A program made the position numbers and the translations under genes. Below the pieces are notes generated by a model that was not told the DNA's origin, did not search any database, and was given only the letters and a program-made list of their open reading frames with translations. Positions 47,758-57,354 of a stretch of DNA of 64,000 nucleotides are shown piece after piece. The stretch is from Blattabacterium cuenoti (GTDB lineage: Bacteria > Bacteroidota > Bacteroidia > Flavobacteriales > Blattabacteriaceae): the NCBI RefSeq assembly GCF_014251235.1, contig NZ_CP059181.1, positions 372,001 to 436,000 of the forward strand, in the 5' to 3' direction. Each line of letters starts with the position of its first letter. The first letter of the stretch is position 1.

Positions 47758-48300
47758 TTACTTGATAATTTTAATTTTTCTAACATCCAAATCAAATAAA
47801 TATAAACCGATTTTATCTTCTCCTATAAAAGAAATTTTATCCAATAAAATTTTTGTAATTGATTCTTCTTCAATTTGTTCCTCAACAAACCATTGTAAAA
47901 AATTATAAGTAAAATAATCTTTTTCTTTCAAGGTTAAATTAATTAAAAAATTAATTTCTTTCGATATTTTTTTTTCATGTTCAAACAAAATTTGAAATAA
48001 ATCTCTTAAAGAAGATTCATTTTTTAAAAAAAAAGTTGATTCTTTTTCAACTCTATTTTCTTTAAAATTTAAAAAAGAATAAACACCTCTTTTATTTATA
48101 TATCTTATTATTTTTAACATATGCTTTCTCTCTTCATCAGAATGATCATACAAAAAATTATAAATACCTTCCAAATGACCATATTTACATTCTACCAAAG
48201 ATCCCATAGATAAATATAATTCAGAAGATTCTGATTCTCTATATAATTGTTTATATAAACTTTCTTGTATTTTTTTGCTAAACATAAATTTATTATTCAT
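47758..48300 (-). CDS. ftnA: Ferritin, bacterial non-heme type
   Basis: Iron-storage cage protein. 180 residues of four-helix ferritin fold. The ferroxidase ligands match E. coli FtnA by alignment: Glu22 (RESESS), the Glu and His of DEERKH (near 56-60), the Glu of FEHEKKIS and the Glu of VEEQIEEE. All are conserved, so iron oxidation should work. Typical end GLYLFD. Between dapA and bamD on the minus strand; probably transcribed with dapA. Confidence 0.9.
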   Translation of the reverse strand: MNNKFMFSKKIQESLYKQLYRESESSELYLSMGSLVECKYGHLEGIYNFLYDHSDEERKHMLKIIRYINKRGVYSFLNFKENRVEKESTFFLKNESSLRDLFQILFEHEKKISKEINFLINLTLKEKDYFTYNFLQWFVEEQIEEESITKILLDKISFIGEDKIGLYLFDLDVRKIKIIK

Positions 48301-48309
48301 TTTTATTAC

Positions 48310-49191
48310 TTAAGATTTCTCGTATGTGTTCAATCTTTCTAACATTCTTTTTCTCAAAAAAGAAGATCCATTTAATAATGGAAGTCTAACATATGAAGAA
48401 CATAAGTTTTTAATATTTAATAGTGTTTTAATACCTGTTGGATTTCCTTCTTCGTAAATAAGTTCAATTATTTCCATTATTTTGTAAAATAAATTAAAAG
48501 CTTCTTTCGCTTTGTTTTTCATAGAGTATGAAATCATTTGTGATACTTCACATGGTAAAGCTTGAGCTATTACGGAAATAACTCCTTCTCCTCCTCCTAA
48601 TATTATAGGGACAGAAATAAAGTCATCTCCAGATATTAAAAGAAAACTCTTAGGTTTTTTTTCAATAATTTTATAAGATTGTAAGATATTTCCAGAAGCT
48701 TCTTTAATTCCTATTATTTTTTTAAAATCATTAGCTAATCGAAGGACTGTATCTGGAAGAATATTAGAACCTGTTCTTTTAGGAACGTTATAAATAATAA
48801 TTTTAGCATCTGTATGATTAATAATAGATTTAAAATGTTGGTAAATTCCTTCTTGAGTTGGTCTACTATAATATGGAGTAACGGAAAGGATTGCATAAAA
48901 ATCAGATAAATCAACATCTCTTATTTCTTGAATAATATTACTTGTATTATTTCCTCCAATTCCTAAAACTAACGGTAATTGTTTTTGGTTAATACTTTTA
49001 ATATATTCAATGATATCTTTTTTTTCTTTTTTATCCAAAGTTGATGTTTCTCCTGTAGTTCCCATAATAACTAAATAATCAACCTTGTTTATTACATATT
49101 TAACTACTTTTTCAATTCCTTTGAAATCTACATTTCCATCTTTTTTAAAAGGAGTAACCAACGCTACACCTGTTCCATACAATTTTTTCAT
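48310..49191 (-). CDS. dapA: 4-Hydroxy-tetrahydrodipicolinate synthase
   Basis: Condenses pyruvate with aspartate semialdehyde, the first step to diaminopimelate and lysine. 293 residues in a beta/alpha barrel: GTTGETSTL near 44-52, catalytic Tyr134 (IIYNVPKRTG), Schiff-base Lys163 (GIKEASGNI) and the C-terminal GNPTGIKTLL. All catalytic residues intact. Serves peptidoglycan and lysine supply. An intrinsic terminator for the upstream gene lies before it. Confidence 0.95.
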   Translation of the reverse strand: MKKLYGTGVALVTPFKKDGNVDFKGIEKVVKYVINKVDYLVIMGTTGETSTLDKKEKKDIIEYIKSINQKQLPLVLGIGGNNTSNIIQEIRDVDLSDFYAILSVTPYYSRPTQEGIYQHFKSIINHTDAKIIIYNVPKRTGSNILPDTVLRLANDFKKIIGIKEASGNILQSYKIIEKKPKSFLLISGDDFISVPIILGGGEGVISVIAQALPCEVSQMISYSMKNKAKEAFNLFYKIMEIIELIYEEGNPTGIKTLLNIKNLCSSYVRLPLLNGSSFLRKRMLERLNTYEKS

Positions 49192-49250
49192 GGTATAATA
49201 AAATATGTCATATTTATTTTTTCACTTATTTATATTTATTATTCATTTTT

Positions 49251-49280
49251 TAAAAAAAAAATAACAGATGTAGACGTCTG
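49251..49280 (-). terminator. Intrinsic terminator after the RRM gene
   Basis: On the minus strand CAGACG-TCTA-CATCTG (49265-49280) forms a 6-bp stem with one G-U pair and a 4-base loop, then TTA and ten T (49251-49260). This is a classic rho-independent terminator placed about 35 bases after the stop of the RRM-protein gene and 60 bases before dapA. Confidence 0.7.
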
Positions 49281-49314
49281 GATAACGTTTTTTATTTCTC
49301 AAATAAAATGAGAA

Positions 49315-49590
49315 TTAAAAATCTTTTTTGGCTCTTGGTCTTGCGACAGAAACAATAATATTACGTCCCATAAATTCTTTTCCATTTAATTTTTCTATAG
49401 CTTTTTTTGCACTTTCTTCGCTAGACATCTCTATAAAACCAAATCCTTTACTTCTTTTTCTATTAGAACTTGTTTCATCAAAGATGATTTTTGTATGTAA
49501 TACTTCTCCTATAGATTCAAAATACTTTTGTAATTCTTGTTCTTTTACTTCATAAGATAAATTGCCAACGTATAATTTCGTATTGTCCAT
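49315..49590 (-). CDS. RRM-domain RNA-binding protein
   Basis: A 91-residue protein that is almost all one RNA recognition motif: RNP2 KLYVGNLSY near residues 5-13 and RNP1 KGFGFIEM near 48-55, then ALRRLNG-like AIEKLNGKEFMGR and a basic tail (RPRAKKDF). Such single-RRM proteins occur in Bacteroidota and cyanobacteria and are thought to bind single-stranded RNA; targets are unknown. Stands alone with its own promoter-like box and a good terminator, so it is probably monocistronic. Confidence 0.92.
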   Translation of the reverse strand: MDNTKLYVGNLSYEVKEQELQKYFESIGEVLHTKIIFDETSSNRKRSKGFGFIEMSSEESAKKAIEKLNGKEFMGRNIIVSVARPRAKKDF

Positions 49591-49618
49591 ATTAATTAAA
49601 AATAAATTGTTTGGTAAA

Positions 49619-49626
49619 CAAATTTA
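49619..49626 (-). promoter_or_regulatory. Possible -7 box of the RRM gene
   Basis: On the minus strand TAAATTTG, a full match to TAnnTTTG, lies 29 bases upstream of the RRM gene ATG, giving a leader of about 20 bases. The -33 element is not evident. The rest of 49591-49837, up to pncB, shows no other feature. Confidence 0.4.
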
Positions 49627-49837
49627 GATAAATATTTTTTCTAAAAAAGAAAAAATCTTCTACAAAAAGAAATTATAATAAAAATGAACAATACTTCTAA
49701 AATTGTATCTTTTCTTTACTTAACCTAAAATAATTCATTAAAACTGTTAAATATTTTATCTTATAAAACAAAAAAAATGAGGAATGTTTTTTCATTAAAA
49801 ACAGAAAATGATTTTTTAAATAAAAATTTTTTAATGA

Positions 49838-51019
49838 ATGAAAATGAAAGGATTATCAATAATATCATCATTGTTAGATAATGATTTTTATAAATTCACA
49901 ATGCAAAATGCAATAATAAAATTATTTCCTTATGCAAAAGCTAGATATGAATTTATCAATAGAGGAAAACATTCCTTTCCAAAAAATTTTTCAGAAAAAT
50001 TAAAAGAATGTTTAAAACAGATGTCCTATCTAAGACTATCAAATGAGGAAAAAAATTTTTTAGAGAAATCTTGTCCATATTTTGATTATGAATATTTAAA
50101 TTTTCTAAAAAATTATCAATATAATCCAAAAGAAGTCTGTATAACACAATATGGAGAAAATATAAAAATTTATATAGAAGGATTATGGAACCGTATTATA
50201 TTATGGGAAGTTCCATTAATGGCTGTAATATCTGAATTATATTACAAATTGACAGGAGCTGAACCTATATCAGATAAAAAAATAATTCTTTTAACAAAAG
50301 AAAAACTGAACAGATATAAGAAATTAAATGTTAAAATTGGAGAATATGGAACCAGAAGAAGATTTTCTTACAAAATACAAAAATTAGTTGTTAAAGTTTT
50401 AAAAAAAGGAGGAGGTTCTCTTTTTATGGGAACTAGCAATGTTCACTTATCCAATTTTTTTTCTACAAAACCACTTGGAACACATGGACATGAATGGATA
50501 ATGTTTCATGCGGCAAAATATGGATTTAGTATAGCAGATAGAATTGCTATGGAAAACTGGTTAAATGTATATAGAAATAATATAGGAGTTGCCTTATCTG
50601 ATACTTATACTTCTTCTATTTTCTTTCAAAATTTTAATCAGAAATTATCCAATATTTTTAACGGAATACGACATGATAGCGGTGATCCTATTTTGTTTAT
50701 AAAAAAAACAATAGATCATTATAAAAAATTTAAGATAAATCCTTTAAAAAAAGAAATTATATTTTCTGATAATTTAAATCCAAATAAAGTAGCATATATA
50801 TCATCTTTTTGTAAAAAGAAAATAAATCCTATTTTCGGAATAGGTACAAATTTTACAAATGATGTAGGTGTTCCTTCTATGAATATTGTGATTAAAATGG
50901 TAAAAGCTACTCCAAAAAAAGATTGGGTATCTGTTGTAAAACTTTCTAATGTAAACGAAAAATCAACAGGAGACAAAAATATGATTTTTTTAGCTAAAAA
51001 AATCTTACACCTATTCTAA
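49838..51019 (+). CDS. pncB: Nicotinate phosphoribosyltransferase
   Basis: Salvages nicotinate to nicotinate mononucleotide for NAD synthesis. 393 residues: LLDNDFYKFTMQNAI near residues 11-25, FINRGKHSFP, EYGTRRRFSYKIQ near 168-180, GTSNVHLSN near 198-206, HEWIMFHAA, and GIRHDSGDP near 276-284. Start ATG 49838; a second in-frame ATG follows two codons later. Single gene after a 247-base AT-rich spacer. Complete. Confidence 0.94.
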   Translation: MKMKGLSIISSLLDNDFYKFTMQNAIIKLFPYAKARYEFINRGKHSFPKNFSEKLKECLKQMSYLRLSNEEKNFLEKSCPYFDYEYLNFLKNYQYNPKEVCITQYGENIKIYIEGLWNRIILWEVPLMAVISELYYKLTGAEPISDKKIILLTKEKLNRYKKLNVKIGEYGTRRRFSYKIQKLVVKVLKKGGGSLFMGTSNVHLSNFFSTKPLGTHGHEWIMFHAAKYGFSIADRIAMENWLNVYRNNIGVALSDTYTSSIFFQNFNQKLSNIFNGIRHDSGDPILFIKKTIDHYKKFKINPLKKEIIFSDNLNPNKVAYISSFCKKKINPIFGIGTNFTNDVGVPSMNIVIKMVKATPKKDWVSVVKLSNVNEKSTGDKNMIFLAKKILHLF

Positions 51020-51124
51020 ATTATAGAAAATAAATAAAGTAGTTAAACTAATAACAATTTATTTTTATAATTTTATCTTATCTTAAAGGTCGTATTATTT
51101 ATCTTAAATTTAATATTTAATGAT

Positions 51125-52540
51125 ATGGATAAAGATAAACCTTCTTTTTATATAGAAAGTTATGGATGTCAAATGAATATTTCTGATAGTGAAATCGTTG
51201 TTTCTATTTTACTAGAAAAAGGATATTCTTTAACATACGACTTGAAAAAAGCTCATTTAATTTTGTTAAATACTTGTTCAATACGAAAAAAAGCTTTTTT
51301 AACTATAAAAAATAGATTAGAAAATCTAAAATATTTAAAAATAAAAAACAAACAATTCCCATTGTTTGGAATTTTAGGATGTATATCTAAAACAACAGAA
51401 AAATCTTTTTTAGATAAAATTGATTTTTTTGTTGACCCTGATGATTATAGAAATATTTCAAACGTGATTGATTCGGTAATTAATAAAGGGTCAAAATCAT
51501 ATATTCCTTCTTTTTCTTTTAAAAAAAATTATAAAGATGAAACCTATGAAGGAATAGAACCTTATTTCCCTTTTAAAAAAAAACAAAGTAAAGTAACAAG
51601 TTTTCTAAGCATAACTAGAGGTTGTGATAATATGTGTACATTTTGTATTGTTCCATTTACAAGAGGAAGAGAAAGAAGTAAAAGTCCTTCTTATATAATT
51701 GAGGAATGTCAAAAACTATATGAACAAGGATATAAAGAAATAACCCTTTTGGGACAAAATGTGGATTCATATCTTTGGTTTGGTGGTAGATTAAAAAAAG
51801 AAATAAAAAATAGTAAAAAGATAGAAAAAAAAATAATAGATTTCTCCAATCTTTTAGACCTTATAGCTAAGGAATTTCCATCCATGAGGATTAGATTTTC
51901 TACTTCTAATCCTCAAGATATGTCTTATGAAGTTATAGAGATAATGTCTAAGCATTCAAATATTTGTAAACATATTCATTTACCAGTTCAATCTGGAAGC
52001 AATAAAATACTTAAAATAATGAATAGAAAATATACCCGTGAAATATATATTTCGTTAATAAAAAGAATTAGATCTATAATACCAGAATGTTCTATCTCCC
52101 ATGATATTATGGCAGGTTTTTGTCACGAAACGGAAGAAGATCATCAAGAAACTTTAAGTTTAATGAATGAAGTTAAATATAATTATGGTTATATGTTTAG
52201 TTACTCACCTAGACCAGGTACTTTTTCTTATAAAAAATTAAAAGATACTGTTCCAATAAGAGTGAAGAAAAGAAGGTTAAAAGAAATTATTGAGTTACAA
52301 AAAACTCATTCCATTTTTCATATGAAAAAATTTTTAGGAAAAACAGAAAAAGTATTAATCGAAGGTGAATCCAAAAAAAATCATAACAATTGGTATGGAA
52401 GAAATACACAAAATATAGTTGTTGTATTTCCAAAAAAAAATACAAAAATAGGAGAAACGATTCTTATTAAAATAATTAATTTTTCATCTGCAACCCTAAT
52501 AGGAAAAATAGAAAATAAACATTCTAATTGTTCCAATTAA
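51125..52540 (+). CDS. miaB: tRNA-2-methylthio-N6-dimethylallyladenosine synthase
   Basis: Radical-SAM enzyme that adds the methylthio group to i6A37 of tRNA. 471 residues: N-terminal UPF0004 domain with three cluster cysteines C15, C51 and C86, radical-SAM motif CDNMCTFC (C167, C171, C174), ITLLGQNVDSY, IHLPVQSGSNKIL and a C-terminal TRAM domain. Complete. Directly followed by the sigma-54 type activator gene, nine bases on. Confidence 0.94.
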   Translation: MDKDKPSFYIESYGCQMNISDSEIVVSILLEKGYSLTYDLKKAHLILLNTCSIRKKAFLTIKNRLENLKYLKIKNKQFPLFGILGCISKTTEKSFLDKIDFFVDPDDYRNISNVIDSVINKGSKSYIPSFSFKKNYKDETYEGIEPYFPFKKKQSKVTSFLSITRGCDNMCTFCIVPFTRGRERSKSPSYIIEECQKLYEQGYKEITLLGQNVDSYLWFGGRLKKEIKNSKKIEKKIIDFSNLLDLIAKEFPSMRIRFSTSNPQDMSYEVIEIMSKHSNICKHIHLPVQSGSNKILKIMNRKYTREIYISLIKRIRSIIPECSISHDIMAGFCHETEEDHQETLSLMNEVKYNYGYMFSYSPRPGTFSYKKLKDTVPIRVKKRRLKEIIELQKTHSIFHMKKFLGKTEKVLIEGESKKNHNNWYGRNTQNIVVVFPKKNTKIGETILIKIINFSSATLIGKIENKHSNCSN

Positions 52541-52548
52541 ATACATAC

Positions 52549-53856
52549 ATGGATAAATTTATTCAGAATATAAAACAAAAATTTAATATCATAGGAAATG
52601 ATCATTCTTTACAAAGAACCATAGAAAAATCTATTCAAGTGGCTCCTAGTGATATTTCTGTCTTGGTTCTTGGTGAAAGCGGTGTAGGAAAAGAAATTAT
52701 TCCAAAAATAATTCATCAATTTTCTTTCAGAAAACATAATTCATTTATAGCTGTCAATTGTGGAGCAATTCCAGAAGGAACTATTGATAGTGAGCTTTTT
52801 GGTCATGAAAAAGGTTCTTTTACCGGTGCTATAAATATGAGAAAAGGCTATTTTGAAGAAGCAAATGGAGGTACTATTTTTTTAGATGAAGTAGGAGAAT
52901 TACCCATAACAACTCAAGTTCGTCTCCTTAGAATTTTAGAATCAGGTGAGTTTATAAAAGTTGGATCTTCTCATGTTCAAAAAACTAACATACGTGTTGT
53001 TGCTGCAACTAATTTAAATATGATAGAATCTATACGAAAAGGGAAATTTAGGGAAGATTTGTATTACCGTTTAAACACAGTACAAATAAACATACCACCT
53101 TTACGATTTCGGAAAAATGATATTGAACCATTATTTAAAAAATTTTCTAATGATTTTTCCGAAAAATATAAAATTCCTCCAATTAAACTTACTGAAAAAT
53201 CTTTAAGATACTTAGAAGATTATCCTTGGCCAGGAAATATAAGACAATTGAAAAATTTAATTGAACAAATTTCTATAATAGAAAAAAAAAGAGAAATATC
53301 TATTGATAAATTGAAAGAATATATTCCAGAAAATTCTCCTTCTTTATCTTTTCCATCATCAAACAACGAACGTATTTTTCAAGATTTTTCATCCGAAAGA
53401 GATTTTCTGTATAAAGTTTTATTTGATATGAAAAAAAATTTCAATAATCTAAAAAGTTTAATATTTCAATTTATCAAAAATAAAAATAACGAAAACAATA
53501 ATTTTATAAAAAAAAATCAAAAAATTATAGAAAAAGTTTTCGGAAAAATAATAAACTCTTCTGATAATTCTTCTTCTGTAGAATCCACTATAATGGAAGA
53601 TCCTATTTTTAGATTAGAGCATTCATCTTCAGATCTTACTACTAATTCTCAAGAACAAGAAGAAGATCTAGATTATGAAGAGATAGAGGAAGATTCTTAT
53701 AAAAATGAATCAAAAAATTTTTCTTTACAAAAAAAAGAAATAGAATTTATTCAAAAATCTTTGAAAAAAAATAATGGAAAAAGAAAAAAAACGGCTAAAG
53801 AATTAGGTATATCAGAAAGAACCTTATATAGAAAAATTAAACAGTATGGCTTATAA
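52549..53856 (+). CDS. Sigma-54 dependent, Fis-type transcription activator
   Basis: An AAA+ enhancer-binding protein of 435 residues without a receiver domain. Walker A GESGVGKE at 42-49, NSFIAVNCGAIP near 64-75, the sigma-54 contact loop GSFTGA at 89-94 (usually GAFTGA), Walker B TIFLDEV at 109-115 and the R-finger region RLNTV. A long Ser/Glu-rich linker (about 270-395) leads to a Fis-type helix-turn-helix at the end (TAKELGISERTLYRKIKQYG). Whether the partner sigma-54 (rpoN) exists cannot be seen here. Between miaB and secG, the position it has in Flavobacteria. Confidence 0.9.
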   Translation: MDKFIQNIKQKFNIIGNDHSLQRTIEKSIQVAPSDISVLVLGESGVGKEIIPKIIHQFSFRKHNSFIAVNCGAIPEGTIDSELFGHEKGSFTGAINMRKGYFEEANGGTIFLDEVGELPITTQVRLLRILESGEFIKVGSSHVQKTNIRVVAATNLNMIESIRKGKFREDLYYRLNTVQINIPPLRFRKNDIEPLFKKFSNDFSEKYKIPPIKLTEKSLRYLEDYPWPGNIRQLKNLIEQISIIEKKREISIDKLKEYIPENSPSLSFPSSNNERIFQDFSSERDFLYKVLFDMKKNFNNLKSLIFQFIKNKNNENNNFIKKNQKIIEKVFGKIINSSDNSSSVESTIMEDPIFRLEHSSSDLTTNSQEQEEDLDYEEIEEDSYKNESKNFSLQKKEIEFIQKSLKKNNGKRKKTAKELGISERTLYRKIKQYGL

Positions 53857-53923
53857 AATTTTTTTTCATCTAATAGATTAAAATTATTTTATAAATTATC
53901 TAATAATTAAATAAATATTTATT

Positions 53924-54160
53924 ATGAAATTATCCATATTTATTATAGGTTTTTTTATTATTTTAACTTGTTTTTTTCTTATCACAATAATTTTGATACA
54001 AAATCCAAAACAAGGATTTATTTCTCAATCTTTTATGGAAGATAATTTCAGATTTTTTGGAGTCAAAAGAACTAATATTCTTCTAAAAAGAATAACTTGG
54101 TTATCATCAATAATGATATTATTTCTCATTTTACTCTTCAATTTAATATTAAAACATTAA
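53924..54160 (+). CDS. secG: Preprotein translocase subunit SecG
   Basis: Small accessory protein of the SecY channel. 78 residues with two membrane helices (about 5-24 and 56-76) and the conserved loop IQNPKQGFISQSF (near 25-37). It lacks the long Ser/Gly tail of many SecG proteins. Located before groES as in other Flavobacteriales; the lptE gene that commonly stands between the activator and secG in free-living relatives is not here. Confidence 0.83.
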   Translation: MKLSIFIIGFFIILTCFFLITIILIQNPKQGFISQSFMEDNFRFFGVKRTNILLKRITWLSSIMILFLILLFNLILKH

Positions 54161-54162
54161 AT

Positions 54163-54177
54163 ATGCCATTATGGCAT
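54163..54177 (+). promoter_or_regulatory. Perfect 15-bp palindrome upstream of groES
   Basis: ATGCCAT-T-ATGGCAT, beginning two bases after the secG stop. It holds the 11-mer CATTATGGCAT that also lies in the palindrome upstream of dnaK (31432-31448). One-base centre, so a protein-binding site is likelier than a hairpin. Its function is inferred only from its placement before both chaperone genes. Confidence 0.5.
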
Positions 54178-54200
54178 TTAATCACTTAATATATGTAATT

Positions 54201-54229
54201 AACATACCAAATTTTTTATTTGGCATGTT
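54201..54229 (+). other. Hairpin between secG and groES
   Basis: AACATACCAAAT (54201-54212) and ATTTGGCATGTT (54218-54229) pair over 11 of 12 positions around a TTTTT loop. The following bases are T-rich but broken by GG, so it is a mediocre terminator for secG or, alternatively, part of groES control. Confidence 0.5.
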
Positions 54230-54237
54230 TTTGGCTT

Positions 54238-54257
54238 TTAACGATTAATATCGTTAA
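54238..54257 (+). promoter_or_regulatory. Perfect inverted repeat next to the groES start
   Basis: TTAACGAT-TAAT-ATCGTTAA, 8-base arms with a 4-base centre, ending 19 bases before the groES ATG. It could be an operator or an RNA hairpin in the leader. It is not CIRCE (TTAGCACTC-N9-GAGTGCTAA), although it has the same general placement. Confidence 0.5.
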
Positions 54258-54276
54258 CCTTAAAAAATTATTAGAT

Positions 54277-54555
54277 ATGGTGGAAGTAAAAATTAAACCA
54301 TTAGCAGATCGAGTTCTTATACAACCTGATCCAGCTGAAACAAAAACAGAATCAGGTATTATTATTCCAGATACAGCAAAGGAAAAACCACAAAAAGGAA
54401 AAGTAATAGCCATTGGAAATGGTAAAAAAAATGAACCTATGATTTTAAAAAAAGGAGATAGAGTTTTATATGGTAAATATTCAGGAACTGAATTAAAATG
54501 GGAGGGAGAAGAATATCTCGTTATGAGAGAATCTGATGTTATAGCTATTATTTGA
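54277..54555 (+). CDS. groES: Co-chaperonin GroES
   Basis: Heptameric lid of the GroEL chamber. 92 residues from the ATG of MVEVKIKPLADRVLIQPD; the frame is open 19 codons further upstream but that part crosses the inverted repeat and is not conserved. Mobile loop ETKTESGIIIPDTAKEKPQ near 20-38 and the ending SDVIAII. Followed by groEL after 60 bases. Confidence 0.97.
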   Translation: MVEVKIKPLADRVLIQPDPAETKTESGIIIPDTAKEKPQKGKVIAIGNGKKNEPMILKKGDRVLYGKYSGTELKWEGEEYLVMRESDVIAII

Positions 54556-54609
54556 TTATAAAGGGTGTATCTTGTAAATAAATCATCCATTTAAATAAAA
54601 AAAATATAA

Positions 54610-56256
<1,647 letters not shown>

Positions 56257-56271
56257 TATTTCCCTTATAAT

Positions 56272-56310
56272 AAAAAAAAATAGTGTCATAAACAGACACT
56301 ATTTTTTTTT
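56272..56310 (+). terminator. Strong bidirectional terminator after groEL
   Basis: TAGTGTC (56281-56287) and GACACTA (56295-56301) pair perfectly around a 7-base loop, with nine A before and nine T after, so the stem extends as AU pairs and works on both strands. It ends groESL and, read the other way, the kdsC side. Confidence 0.88.
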
Positions 56311-56331
56311 ATTTAGTTCGGTTTTTTTTAT

Positions 56332-56835
56332 TTATTCAGTCCATTTCCTTTGAACTTTTAAAGTTTGTTCTATTACATCTCTAACACATCCTTTTCCTCC
56401 TTTTTTTGGAGATATATATTTAGATATATCTTTTACTTCTTGAATTGCATCTTTTGGACAACAAGGAAATGCAACCATCTTCATTATTTCAATATCCGGA
56501 ATATCATCTCCCATATATAGAATTCTTTCTTTAGAAAGATTTAATATTTTGCAAAAATCATTCAAACAACTTATTTTGTTCTCTGTTCTTTGGTAGATAT
56601 AACGAATATTTAACCTTCTTAAACGTCTAAATACCATTAAATCTGAACCTCTTGTTATTACACATAAGTTATAACCTCTCATTTCTGCTAATTGCATAGC
56701 ATAACCATCTTTTGCAAACATTTGACGAACCATATTCCCATCAGGAAATAAATTTAAAGAGCAATTAGTCAATACTCCATCTACATCAAATACAAAAGTA
56801 TCTATATTCTTCATTATATTTCTATAATCTTCCAT
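56332..56835 (-). CDS. kdsC: HAD phosphatase, KdsC-like
   Basis: A 167-residue HAD-superfamily phosphatase without a cap domain, as in 3-deoxy-manno-octulosonate-8-phosphate phosphatase (KDO synthesis for lipopolysaccharide). Catalytic Asp17 and Asp19 in FDVDGVLTN, GYAMQLAEMRGY, ITRGS near 61-65 and MGDDIPDIEIM near 107-117. The family also contains related sugar-acid phosphatases, so the substrate is inferred. No other KDO gene is in this window. Convergent with groEL. Confidence 0.82.
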   Translation of the reverse strand: MEDYRNIMKNIDTFVFDVDGVLTNCSLNLFPDGNMVRQMFAKDGYAMQLAEMRGYNLCVITRGSDLMVFRRLRRLNIRYIYQRTENKISCLNDFCKILNLSKERILYMGDDIPDIEIMKMVAFPCCPKDAIQEVKDISKYISPKKGGKGCVRDVIEQTLKVQRKWTE

Positions 56836-56911
56836 GATGCAATAATTATAAAACTTTAATTAATTATAGAAATTATATAATATAAAAAGAAGAAAAAATA
56901 AAATTTAATAT

Positions 56912-57298
56912 TTAAAGATCCTCAAAATTAACATTTGTAAATTTTTTTGAATCTGATATTCTTTTTTCTTTCATTTCTTGATGATGAAAAGAATGATTTT
57001 TGAAATCTTTTTGATGACGTTCTGAAATTACTTCTCTTCCCTTTTCATTAATAATAAATCGAATCATATCATCGAGTATATTCTGAAATTTAGAAAAATC
57101 TTCTTTATACAAATAAATTTTGTGTTTCTTATATATGATTTCTCCTGTTTCAGTAAAATTTTTTTTACTCTCAGTAATAGTTAAATAATAATCACCAGCT
57201 CTTGTTTCTCTTGCATCAAAAAAATACGTACGACTTCCAGTTTTTAATGTACGTGAACAAATTTCATTTTTTTCTTTAAAATTTTCTTTTTCGTCCAT
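56912..57298 (-). CDS. PUR-alpha-like nucleic acid-binding protein (DUF3276)
   Basis: A 128-residue protein of the PUR family found across Bacteroidota and spirochaetes. The PUR repeat spans about residues 14-100: ICSRTLKTGSRTYFFDARET, DYYLTITESK and HKIYLYKEDFSKFQNILDDMIRFI. A charged, His-rich tail follows. Relatives bind DNA and RNA (Borrelia BpuR). Alone between kdsC and the ABC exporter. Role here unknown. Confidence 0.87.
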   Translation of the reverse strand: MDEKENFKEKNEICSRTLKTGSRTYFFDARETRAGDYYLTITESKKNFTETGEIIYKKHKIYLYKEDFSKFQNILDDMIRFIINEKGREVISERHQKDFKNHSFHHQEMKEKRISDSKKFTNVNFEDL

Positions 57299-57354
57299 TT
57301 CAAAAAATTTAAATATTCCTTAATAAAGCAAATCTAATTAAAAAAAAAGAATTT

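Noticed and set aside
49778-49881. Short frame of about 34 codons before and overlapping the start of pncB
   Set aside because: No recognisable product, overlaps the pncB start, and is expected by chance in AT-rich DNA.
54220-54276. 19-codon extension of groES
   Set aside because: Crosses an inverted repeat, has no conserved residues, and GroES begins at the ATG 54277.
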